Source: Acidobacteriota bacterium
GTDB taxonomy: Bacteria > Acidobacteriota > Terriglobia > Acidiferrales > UBA7541
Reading direction: 5' to 3'
Length of the DNA: 64,000 nt
Assembly: GCA_013289585.1 (NCBI GenBank)
Contig: JABCZR010000002.1
Span: 307,320 to 371,319, forward strand
Shown: positions 10,418-19,039 of the stretch, one piece after another
How the letters are laid out: each line of letters opens with the position of its first letter
Numbering within the stretch: the first letter of the stretch is position 1
Notes under the pieces: model-generated
Database searches by the model: none
The model's input: only the letters and a program-made list of their open reading frames with translations
Told to the model about the DNA's origin: nothing
Translations under genes and position numbers: made by a program

Positions 10418-12190
10418 TTAGAAAGACTTTCCCGCGAGCATCAGCAGATGCTCGAGAATAGGCCCCAGGCTCAGTGCCGGGAAAAATGTGAGAGCCCCCA
10501 CAATCAGAATTGTAGAAACAAGAAGAACACTGAAGAGCGGGCCGGTCACAGGGAAAGTGCCCAGGGATCCGGGAGCGGTTTTCTTTGCAGCAAGATTCCC
10601 GGCAATCGCGAGGATGGGGATCACGACAAAAAACCTGCCCACCAACATTGCAAAAGCAGTGCTGGCGTTGTACCAGGGCGTATTCGCATTGAGGCCGCCA
10701 AAGGCCGAGCCGTTGTTGCCGACAGACGAGGTGTACGCGTACAAAATTTGCGAGAGTCCATGAGGGCCCGGATTGGAAATACTGGATGTACCGAACTTCC
10801 CAACCACTGCCACGCCGGCGAACAAAAGAATCGTCAGCGAAGACATAAGCACGGACAGCATCGCCATTTTCACATCGTAAGACTCAATTTTCTTGCCGAG
10901 ATACTCCGGCGTTCGTCCGACCATCAGCCCGGCGATAAAAACCGCAAGAATAACGAAGACGAGCATGCCGTAAAGTCCCGATCCCACGCCGCCGAAAATG
11001 ACTTCACCCAGCATGATGTTGACGAGGGGGACCATGCCGCCCAATGGCGTAAAGGAATCGTGCATCCCGTTTACGGCGCCGCAACTGGCGTCGGTAGTTG
11101 CCGTGGCAAATAGCGCGGAGTTCGCGATACCGAAACGGACTTCTTTCCCTTCCATGTTGCCGCCGGACTGTAGCGGGCCAGTCACTTGATTGACGCCAGC
11201 GAGTTCAGGATTGCCTCGGGCTTCCGCCCAGTAAACGGCCGTCACGCCAACAAGAAACAGCGCCGTCATCGCTCCCCAGACAGCCCAGCCATGACGCCGC
11301 GAACCGGTCATGCGTCCCAGCGTGTAGGTCAGCGCGGAGGGAATCGCAAAAATCAAAAACATTTCGAAGAAATTGGAGAAAGGGGTGGGATTCTCAAAGG
11401 GATGCGCGCTGTTGGCGTTGAAAAATCCGCCACCGTTGGTCCCAAACATTTTTATGACTTCCTGGGAGGCTGTTGGGCCGAGGGCGATGGTCTGTTGGGT
11501 AACGATCTGCGTCCCGGTCTTACCGTCCGGACTTTGTGTCTGCACCTCCTGCGGTTCGACCAGTTGCGCCTGAGAATAGGGCTTGAGGTTCTGGACGACG
11601 CCTTGCGAGATAAGCACCAAAGAACCAACTAGACAGGCCGGAAGCAGCACCCAGAGAAAACAGCGTGTCAGATCCACCCAAAAATTGCCGATAGTTTTCG
11701 ACTCGTGTCGTGCCACTCCGCGGATCAAGGCGATCGCCAGCGCAATGCCGACAGCAGCGGAAGCAAAGTTATGATATGCAAGGCCCGCCATCTGCGTGAG
11801 ATAGCTCATGGTGGTTTCCGGCGTATACGCCTGCCAGTTTGTATTTGTCGTGAAGGAGGCCGCGGTATTCCAGGCCAGATCCGGAGCGACGTTGGCGAGA
11901 TTCTGAGGATTGAAGGGCAGCCAGTGCTGGAACCGCTCGATCAGGTAGAGCAGGACCATGGACACGGCGCTGAAGAGCAACATGGTTATGCCGTACTCGC
12001 TCCAGTGCATTTCCTTGCGTTCATCCACGCCGGCGATGCGATAGATAATCTTCTCGATTGGACGTAGAACAGGATCAAGAACCGTACCTTCCCGTTCGAA
12101 AACACGGACTAGGAATATGCCGAGCGGTTTCGTAATCAGAAGAATCGCCGCGAGAAACAAACCGATCTGAAACCACCCATTCGCGGTCAT
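10418..12190 (-). CDS. kdpA: K+-transporting ATPase subunit A
   Basis: Start [24 protein letters not shown] at 12190; [65 protein letters not shown]. Confidence 0.96.
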   Translation of the reverse strand: MTANGWFQIGLFLAAILLITKPLGIFLVRVFEREGTVLDPVLRPIEKIIYRIAGVDERKEMHWSEYGITMLLFSAVSMVLLYLIERFQHWLPFNPQNLANVAPDLAWNTAASFTTNTNWQAYTPETTMSYLTQMAGLAYHNFASAAVGIALAIALIRGVARHESKTIGNFWVDLTRCFLWVLLPACLVGSLVLISQGVVQNLKPYSQAQLVEPQEVQTQSPDGKTGTQIVTQQTIALGPTASQEVIKMFGTNGGGFFNANSAHPFENPTPFSNFFEMFLIFAIPSALTYTLGRMTGSRRHGWAVWGAMTALFLVGVTAVYWAEARGNPELAGVNQVTGPLQSGGNMEGKEVRFGIANSALFATATTDASCGAVNGMHDSFTPLGGMVPLVNIMLGEVIFGGVGSGLYGMLVFVILAVFIAGLMVGRTPEYLGKKIESYDVKMAMLSVLMSSLTILLFAGVAVVGKFGTSSISNPGPHGLSQILYAYTSSVGNNGSAFGGLNANTPWYNASTAFAMLVGRFFVVIPILAIAGNLAAKKTAPGSLGTFPVTGPLFSVLLVSTILIVGALTFFPALSLGPILEHLLMLAGKSF

Positions 12191-12192
12191 GT

Positions 12193-12279
12193 TCAGAATT
12201 TCTCCGGCTTGAGCAAAGCCACCAGAAGATAGCCGAGAAGCAACACACAAATCACGATGAGCAGGATATTCCCAAGCAC
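12193..12279 (-). CDS. kdpF: KdpF small membrane subunit (28 aa, GTG start, absent from the ORF track)
   Basis: Reverse-strand reading GTG CTT GGG ... TTC TGA gives MLGNILLIVICVLLLGYLLVALLKPEKF, the canonical KdpF pattern; AACGGAGA RBS upstream; immediately 5' of kdpA. Confidence 0.92.
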   Translation of the reverse strand: MLGNILLIVICVLLLGYLLVALLKPEKF

Positions 12280-12293
12280 AAAGATTCTCCGTT

Positions 12294-12380
12294 TTATTTC
12301 AGTCGTTCGCAGGCGCGAAGATAGAGGATCGCTGCTCCGAAAAAGACCACGGTCATCAACAGAAAAACGAAGTCCTTCAC
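12294..12380 (-). CDS. Small single-TM protein (28 aa) at the head of the kdpFABC operon, absent from the ORF track
   Basis: GTG AAG GAC TTC ... CTG AAA TAA gives MKDFVFLLMTVVFFGAAILYLRACERLK; TAGGAGA RBS 6 nt upstream of GTG; 14 nt before the kdpF start. Confidence 0.75.
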   Translation of the reverse strand: MKDFVFLLMTVVFFGAAILYLRACERLK

Positions 12381-12484
12381 GAAATTCTCCTATTCCATGG
12401 TGTGCGGGAGCGCCTTAGGAAGTGATGAATTGTACCTAAGGATTTTGTGAAGGAGAAGCGCCTCGTCACCGGGCACCCTCATAT

Positions 12485-14980
12485 TCAATGACTGCGCGGC
12501 TGAGGCCAAAAAACAAGCTGGAAGGAAGCGGATACGTTTCTCTGGAGATTCGGCGCGAGTAAGGGGATCTGCCACTGCTCGTACTGAAACGCGGTAGAGG
12601 CGCTCCATTCTCGGCCCACCTGAAACTCAGCGCGCACCGAAGCGTCGTTGATCGTGCCGCCTCCGGGGAGATATTTCACGTCAATCTTTTCGTGGCGATA
12701 GCCAAATTGCAATGAACTACGCGCACTCAGCCAGTAACGACTGGTAGCCTGAATTGCCTGCCCATCGCGTCCCACCCAGTTGCCCATCAACACTTTTCGA
12801 TTGGTGTAGAGGTCGCGATAATAGTTGTCCCAATAGATGTAACGGCCTGCACCGTCTGTCCCAACGGTGTCGGTTAGAGGCGCCTCGACTCTCAGATCCA
12901 GCTTTGAAAATCGAGGGAAATGCGTGAGGTACAGTCCCGGGCTGATACCCGCGCGGCGCGGCGCCGCAAGCGGTGATACATCGTCCGCCGAGATGGAGTC
13001 GTTGTAGATGGTCAGCCAATTCCGCAGCCAAGGAACCCGGTAGGTGAAATCGAATCCGCCATCTCGCTTGCCGGGATCCTTATTGGCAGGTTTCACCAGG
13101 TAGCTGGTAGCGCTGAAGTAAGTCAAATAAAGGCGGTACGGTGTCAGCGGACGGCCTTCGCCGCCCACCACGACTGTGCGGGTAAAGCCGAACTCGAGAT
13201 TGCGAGTCGGCTTGAAGCTCATTTTTTCCCCATGGAAGAAAGGGTTTGGAGAAAGCAAATGCCCTTGCAGTCTGCCGAAGAAAAGATTCCAGCGCGCTGG
13301 CCCGAGCAGTTTGAAAATCCAGGGGAGCCGAAAGGGAGATACACGGTCGATGTGAAACATCTGGACGGGCGGGGCATTGTCGCTGAAAAGCAAGGGCCCA
13401 CTGGCCCCTGGTCCCCACCACATGCTTTCCTGACCAAAGGAAATCAGCCAGTTCCCGAGATTGAAACCTACATAGGCATCGAGCAATGTTGCCTGGTTGC
13501 GCTCAGGAGCAGGAGTCGGCGTAACGAAGGGGACCGCATCCACATTCGCGATGACAGTCTCTGCCTTGGCGGGAATAGCTGTACCCGAAGGCGCATGCTG
13601 GTATTCTCCACGCGCGTAAACGACCCATCTTCCGGCGGTGGCCCAGCCTGAAAACCCTGCGACGCTGTTAAAGCCTTGCTCGAAGGGCCTGCCGAAATCG
13701 TTGTAGAGCGTCTGGCCAAAGTGAAAGCCGTCAGTAAGCGGCGGGCCACTGATTTCCGTGAACCGCGTATAGACAGACTCCAGCCGGATTGTGGTATTGC
13801 TTCCGCCTTCGAGGAGTTTGAGTTCGGGAGCGAATTCCTGGCGCAATGATTTGTAGAGCCGCGCGGGTTGTGTCTCCTCATCGGCATCCGCAAAACGATC
13901 CTCCGCTTCGTTCAGCAGCCGCGCACATTCGAGGCGCGTCCAGGGTTTCATTCCCAGGATGGCGTCATCCATCGCGCCCATGGCAATCAGCCGGTCGAAG
14001 AGTGGATAAATCCAGCTATCAAGCTGTACATATGGAGAACCCATGGCCCCGGTCGTCCGCTCGGACTGCGCGATCGGCGAGCCCGATAAAACTTCCGGCA
14101 CTCCTCCCCCAACTTCTGAATTGTGGCGCGTTCGATAGATTTGCCAGCCGGTCAGCCAGCCAATTCCGGCGCCTACAAAAACATCGGAAGGGAAATGATC
14201 TTTCGCGCGCACCCTGGCGACAGAAATTGCCGTGGCCGCGCCGTAAGCCAGTATTTTCGTTAAGGGGCCCGGATACTCGTGGGTGAGCACGCTGGCCATG
14301 GCCCATGCCGTCGCGGCGTGATCTGACGGGAACGAATCGCCACCCCGCCAGAATTTGCCGGCGGCATAATCCACGGTTGGGCGTTCCCGTCCTGTCGCGT
14401 ACTTCAATGCCGTGGTCATTAGCAGCGCGTTCAAGGCCGCTTCACCACTCAGAATCCCTGCCTCCCGTTTGTGAGGGTCGTGCGTAGCTCGGCCCCAGAG
14501 ATACATTCCGCCGACCGCTCCGGCCATCCCTGCGATTCCGTAGTTCGAGAGATTCTGATATTTCTTCAGCGTACTCGGAGAATTCGATTCATGGAAAATG
14601 ACGTTTTGATCGGTGGACATCAATTCCACCGTAATCCCGACAAACGGAACAAGCCAGTCCGCGTTGCCGAGCCGCAGATGGGAGGGGCTCGTCCAAAGAG
14701 CTCGCTGATCCTGAGCGATGTTCTTGATGAGCTGCAAGCCGATTGTGTTTTCCGAGGACTCATCTGGCACAAGGGCGGTCTTTTTCTTGACGCTCGTTTT
14801 CACTGCGGAGGCATCATTCGATTTAGGTCTTGGTTCCGTCATGGAATTGCTCGCCGGAGTGTCCTGGGCCAGCGCTTGCGGAGTTTGCCACGCGATTACT
14901 CCAAGCAATAACAGGGCGCCAAGAGCGCCCCGCCGATGGAGCGACCGCAGCTTTTCTGGCGAGGCGCAGAATGGATTCAC
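12485..14980 (-). CDS. PAP2-family phosphatase fused to Wzi-like outer-membrane barrel
   Basis: N-terminal half: KYATGRERPTVDYAAG...GGDSFPSDHAATAWAMASV...RAKDHFPSDVFVGAGIG (PAP2). C-terminal half: capsule-assembly Wzi-like barrel (GNWLISFGQESMWWGPG). Confidence 0.82.
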   Translation of the reverse strand: MNPFCASPEKLRSLHRRGALGALLLLGVIAWQTPQALAQDTPASNSMTEPRPKSNDASAVKTSVKKKTALVPDESSENTIGLQLIKNIAQDQRALWTSPSHLRLGNADWLVPFVGITVELMSTDQNVIFHESNSPSTLKKYQNLSNYGIAGMAGAVGGMYLWGRATHDPHKREAGILSGEAALNALLMTTALKYATGRERPTVDYAAGKFWRGGDSFPSDHAATAWAMASVLTHEYPGPLTKILAYGAATAISVARVRAKDHFPSDVFVGAGIGWLTGWQIYRTRHNSEVGGGVPEVLSGSPIAQSERTTGAMGSPYVQLDSWIYPLFDRLIAMGAMDDAILGMKPWTRLECARLLNEAEDRFADADEETQPARLYKSLRQEFAPELKLLEGGSNTTIRLESVYTRFTEISGPPLTDGFHFGQTLYNDFGRPFEQGFNSVAGFSGWATAGRWVVYARGEYQHAPSGTAIPAKAETVIANVDAVPFVTPTPAPERNQATLLDAYVGFNLGNWLISFGQESMWWGPGASGPLLFSDNAPPVQMFHIDRVSPFRLPWIFKLLGPARWNLFFGRLQGHLLSPNPFFHGEKMSFKPTRNLEFGFTRTVVVGGEGRPLTPYRLYLTYFSATSYLVKPANKDPGKRDGGFDFTYRVPWLRNWLTIYNDSISADDVSPLAAPRRAGISPGLYLTHFPRFSKLDLRVEAPLTDTVGTDGAGRYIYWDNYYRDLYTNRKVLMGNWVGRDGQAIQATSRYWLSARSSLQFGYRHEKIDVKYLPGGGTINDASVRAEFQVGREWSASTAFQYEQWQIPLLAPNLQRNVSASFQLVFWPQPRSH

Positions 14981-15226
14981 AAAAAAACATTGGCAATAGC
15001 AAGGCCAATGCAGACACCGCTCGTCTGCTTGTTAATTGTTGATAGGGCATAGGGTTAGTTGGGTTTTTACGAAGGCGAGGCAAAAAGCGAATTCCCAATT
15101 TGGAACGTATCTCACACTGCGGTCCGATACGAAATTTCCTCCTCCCGAATTTTTGGACCGCAAACCATGCGAGCAAATCTTGGATGAAGGGCGTTGCGGT
15201 TCGGCAGGCAGAAATCAAGGCGAGAA

Positions 15227-16564
15227 TTAAATCGGCAAACGAAGCCGCGCTTCACAGCCGCGAGTATCGGCGCGATTTACCAGAGTGAGCTCGCCGCCGT
15301 GAGCTTCGGCAATCTGCCGGCTGAGAACGAGTCCGATGCCGGAGCCTCCCTGTTTGGTGGTAAAGAAGGGAACAAATAGATTCGCGGTGTTGGGCAAGCC
15401 CAGGCCATCATCAAGGACTCGCACGTCCAGTTCAGAGCCATGACGCGACCAGCCCACCTGAACCGATCCGTCCGTTTCCAGTGTGGCATCGGCGGCGTTT
15501 CGAACGAGGTTGATCAGCAACTGCTCCAACTGATCGGCATCTGCGGAGATCACTACTTTTGGCCCTTCCAGGACGCTGACTTTTACGCGCGTCTCCAGCT
15601 TTACTGTCCGGTTGATCCATTCCGAGACGTTTACGGGCAGCATCTTTGGCTGCGGCAACCTTGCCAGGTGCGCGTACGCTGCCATGAAGCGGCCGAGTGC
15701 TTCCGTGCGGGAACGAATAATGCCCAGGCCTTGCCGAAGGTCGTCCAAAAGCGCGGCGGAAGACTCATTTCGCAATTCAGAAGCTTTGACAGCAGTCGCG
15801 AGCCCGCTTTCCAGTCCTTGTGCCACGGATTGAATCGGAGCGAGAGAGTTATTGAGTTCGTGGCCGAGAACGCGGATCAATCGCTGCCAGGCCTTGCGTT
15901 CCTCGTCTCGCAACGTGCGGCTCAAATCGCTCAGGACGACCAGCTGATGAGGTAATCCGCCCTGCCGGAACGTGCCGCGCCGCAATCCCCAACGCCCTGA
16001 ACCGCCGGGAAAATTCAGTTCCATTGTGCGGGCCGGGTCCCCTCCCAGGCAGGCGCCCAGCCCCAACTCTTCCGCGGTAAAGCCGAGGAGACGCTCCTCG
16101 GGGCGCGCCAGCAAGCGCTCGCCCGCGCGATTGACGAGCCGCAGTTTGGTCCTGTTGTCGAAGGTGAAGATGGCGAGATCAATTTCTTCCATCACCGTGC
16201 GCAAGAGCGCGATGGCTTCCATCGCGCCCAGTCGCTGCTGCCGCAGAGTTTCGCTAAGCGCATTCACTTCAATCATGACTTCACCCATGGCGTCATCGCT
16301 GCTTGCGCCACGCGCGCGAAGGGAAAAATCTTCCTCGCGCATCGCGGCAAGGAGATTCGAAAGAGTTTGCAGAGAGAAAACCACACGATTTCGTAGGGAA
16401 AACGCGAATCCCAGCCACAAGGAACCAATCAGGAAGGCCAGCGTCCAGAATGCGCCGGAAGTAAAATTTCCTGTCCAGAGGAGGATGAGCGCGACCAGCG
16501 AACCAGGAAGGCCTGCGGCCAGCGCAAGGAGCTGGATGCGGCGCTCATAAGTCAGGCGCGTCAT
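15227..16564 (-). CDS. NtrY-like sensor histidine kinase
   Basis: Two N-terminal TM helices, PAS-like region, LIRVLGHELNNSLAPIQSVAQG H-box, LINLVRNAADA N-box, GSGIGLVLSRQIAEAHGG. Confidence 0.9.
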   Translation of the reverse strand: MTRLTYERRIQLLALAAGLPGSLVALILLWTGNFTSGAFWTLAFLIGSLWLGFAFSLRNRVVFSLQTLSNLLAAMREEDFSLRARGASSDDAMGEVMIEVNALSETLRQQRLGAMEAIALLRTVMEEIDLAIFTFDNRTKLRLVNRAGERLLARPEERLLGFTAEELGLGACLGGDPARTMELNFPGGSGRWGLRRGTFRQGGLPHQLVVLSDLSRTLRDEERKAWQRLIRVLGHELNNSLAPIQSVAQGLESGLATAVKASELRNESSAALLDDLRQGLGIIRSRTEALGRFMAAYAHLARLPQPKMLPVNVSEWINRTVKLETRVKVSVLEGPKVVISADADQLEQLLINLVRNAADATLETDGSVQVGWSRHGSELDVRVLDDGLGLPNTANLFVPFFTTKQGGSGIGLVLSRQIAEAHGGELTLVNRADTRGCEARLRLPI

Positions 16565-17937
16565 TCCAGTCCGTGTTTTTGCAGCCGGCGATACATGGCG
16601 CTGCGGCTTAACCCCAGCGCTTTGGCTGCCTGGCTGACATTTCCTTCATGGCGGGAAAGCGTGCGTTGGATGAGATATCGTTCGACTTCATCGAGGCTCA
16701 TTTCCTCGAGTTTTGCTGCGCCGCCTGCGGATTGCGCACGCAAGCCAAGGTCCGCTGCCCGAACCGAGGGGCCAGGTGAAAGCAGCACGCCGCGTTCGAC
16801 GGCATGGTCGAGTTCCCGGACGTTTCCCGGCCACGCATGTTCGTGAAGCGCCTTCAGCGCGGCGGAATCAAAGCTCGAAATATTCTTTCGGTAGCGCTGC
16901 GAGTAGCCGTGAAGAAAATGGTGAGCGAGCAGATCGATGTCCTCCCGGCGTTCGCGCAGCGGCGGGAGCTGAATCTCGATGGTGTTCAGCCGGAAGAGAA
17001 GATCCTGGCGAAAGCGGCCAGCGGCGGCCTCGGCGTTGACATCCGCATTCGTCGCTGCGAGCACGCGGGCGTTTACACGCCTCGTCGTGGAAGAGCCTAC
17101 GCGTTCGAGATCGCCCGTTTCAAGTACGCGCAGCAGCTTCGCCTGCAAGTTGAGGGGCACATTCGCAATTTCATCCAGAAAAAGCGTGCTGCCATCGGCG
17201 AGTTCGAATCGCCCGACGCGGTCGGAGCGCGCATCGGTAAAGGCGCCTTTCACGTGGCCAAAGAGTTCGCTTTCGAATACGCCTTCGGATAGTCCGCCGG
17301 CATTTACCGTAACCATAGGTTTCGACGCACGAGCCGACAACGCATGGAGCGTGCGGGCAACGACTTCTTTGCCTGTGCCATGTTCTCCCGTAATTAAGAC
17401 GTTGGCGTCCGAGGGCCCGATCTGGCCGATCAGCTCGAGCACCGGAGCCATCGCGGGAGATTTCGCGAGAAATGTGGGGCGCGATTCCGCGCGCAGGATG
17501 CGGTTTTCCGCTTCGAGCCGCGAAGCCTGCCGCAGCGCCTGTCTTAAATCGATCTGCGTGCGCAGGATGGAGAGCAGGCGAGTATTCTCCCAGGGCTTTT
17601 GAATAAAATCGCGAGCCCCGCGCCGCATGGCCTCGACGGCCACTTCGATGCTGCTCCATGCGGTCATCACCACCACGGGCAGCGTGCTGTCCAGCATCTG
17701 AATGTTGGTTAACAGGTCGAGCCCTTCCTGCCCCGACGTCGTGTCTCGCGCGTAATTCAGGTCCATCAGAACGGCGTCGAATTCGCGCGACTCGATGGCG
17801 CTCAAAGCCTCCACAGGAGAGGCAACCGCTTGCGTCTCGTAACTCTCGCGCTTCAGCAGCAAGCGCAGCGCGTCGCGGATATCCGCTTGGTCATCGGCAA
17901 GGAGGATTCGATAAGGCTGCGCGGTATTGGTTTTCAT
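16561..17937 (-). CDS. NtrC-family sigma-54-dependent response regulator
   Basis: Receiver domain (LLADDQADIRDALRLLL), AAA+ Walker A GEHGTGKEVVART, GAFTDA loop, GSTLFLDEI, Fis-type HTH GNVSQAAKALGLSRSAMYRRLQKHGLE; start overlaps next gene. Confidence 0.93.
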   Translation of the reverse strand: MKTNTAQPYRILLADDQADIRDALRLLLKRESYETQAVASPVEALSAIESREFDAVLMDLNYARDTTSGQEGLDLLTNIQMLDSTLPVVVMTAWSSIEVAVEAMRRGARDFIQKPWENTRLLSILRTQIDLRQALRQASRLEAENRILRAESRPTFLAKSPAMAPVLELIGQIGPSDANVLITGEHGTGKEVVARTLHALSARASKPMVTVNAGGLSEGVFESELFGHVKGAFTDARSDRVGRFELADGSTLFLDEIANVPLNLQAKLLRVLETGDLERVGSSTTRRVNARVLAATNADVNAEAAAGRFRQDLLFRLNTIEIQLPPLRERREDIDLLAHHFLHGYSQRYRKNISSFDSAALKALHEHAWPGNVRELDHAVERGVLLSPGPSVRAADLGLRAQSAGGAAKLEEMSLDEVERYLIQRTLSRHEGNVSQAAKALGLSRSAMYRRLQKHGLE

Positions 17938-18199
17938 TCCTATGTGTAGACGGAGTTTACCCTACTGTTGTTTCCGAGGCACGGCAGCTGTTACCCGGGG
18001 AACCGTCCATCCCCGAATAACCCATTCAGACCGAAGAGCAAAGAGCGGATCCACGCTGGTGGCAGGCCGCACCGGCAGCCGGCGTCGAATCGGAAACGGC
18101 GGCGAAGCCGGGACTCAGTCCCGGCATGCGGAAAGCATAGGACAGATATTGAAAAAAGTCGTCACTTCACTCCTTCCGCTGAAGCGGGGATGCCGCTAC

Positions 18200-18916
18200 T
18201 CATGCGGGATGCGATACGGTCGCTCGCGCCCCGGCCGTTGCCGTCTCGCTCACCACCCAGCCATCCTTGAGTTGGATGATGCGATGCCCGTAGGACGCGT
18301 TTCTTTCGGAGTGCGTGACTTGGATGATCGTGGTGCCCGCGTCGTTCAGTTTCTTGAAGAGTTCCATAATCTCTTCCCCTTGCGCCGAGTGCAGATTCCC
18401 GGTCGGTTCATCCGCGAGGATCAGTTTCGGGCTGAGAATCACGGCGCGTGCCACGCCGACAAGTTGCTGCTGCCCCCCGGAAAGCTGGTTGGGAAATAGA
18501 TCTTTTTTGCCGACAATGTGAAAGCGGTCAAGAGCATCGCAAACCAGGCTGACACGCTCTTTGTGCGGCACATTCTTGTAGGAAAGCGGCACTTCCAGGT
18601 TTTCGAACACCGTCAGATTGTCGATCAGGTGATAGCTCTGGAATACAAAGCCGATATTAGCCTTGTGCAGCTCATTGCGTTTCTTGACATTGAGCTTGTG
18701 CACGGCCTCGCCGAGAAAAAAGTAATCTCCGCTCCACGCGCCGTCGAGCATTCCGATGATGCTGAGCAGCGTGGATTTGCCCGCGCCCGATGGCCCCATG
18801 ATGGTTACAAATTCACCTTGCTGAATATCCAGATTGATTCTACGCAACAGAAAAAATTTATTAGGACCAGCTTCGACAACTTTTTCCAGATTTCGCAGCT
18901 GAATCAAAGGTTCCAC
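18200..18916 (-). CDS. MacB/LolD-type ABC transporter ATP-binding protein
   Basis: GPSGAGKSTLLSIIGMLDG, LSGGQQQLVGVARAVILSPKLILADEPTGNL. Confidence 0.92.
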   Translation of the reverse strand: MEPLIQLRNLEKVVEAGPNKFFLLRRINLDIQQGEFVTIMGPSGAGKSTLLSIIGMLDGAWSGDYFFLGEAVHKLNVKKRNELHKANIGFVFQSYHLIDNLTVFENLEVPLSYKNVPHKERVSLVCDALDRFHIVGKKDLFPNQLSGGQQQLVGVARAVILSPKLILADEPTGNLHSAQGEEIMELFKKLNDAGTTIIQVTHSERNASYGHRIIQLKDGWVVSETATAGARATVSHPA

Positions 18917-19039
18917 AATTTCTCCTTAGCTCATTGCAGAGAATCTGGGCAGCAGCACTTCAGATCCTCGCCTGTCTCTCTGTTGTAGCGCAAGTGGTCC
19001 GTTCATTCCAAGCGCCGACTGAAGGCGCGGCGCAGTACT

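Noticed and set aside
8608-11632. Plus-strand ORFs opposite kdpB/kdpA (8608..9159, 8630..9445, 9698..10222, 10292..11113, 11186..11632)
   Set aside because: Shadow ORFs of conserved Kdp genes; low-complexity basic/Cys-rich translations.
18107-18125. Perfect hairpin GCCGGGAC-TCA-GTCCCGGC between ABC ATPase and NtrC-like genes
   Set aside because: No T-tract on either strand, so not supported as an intrinsic terminator; kept only as a possible mRNA structure.
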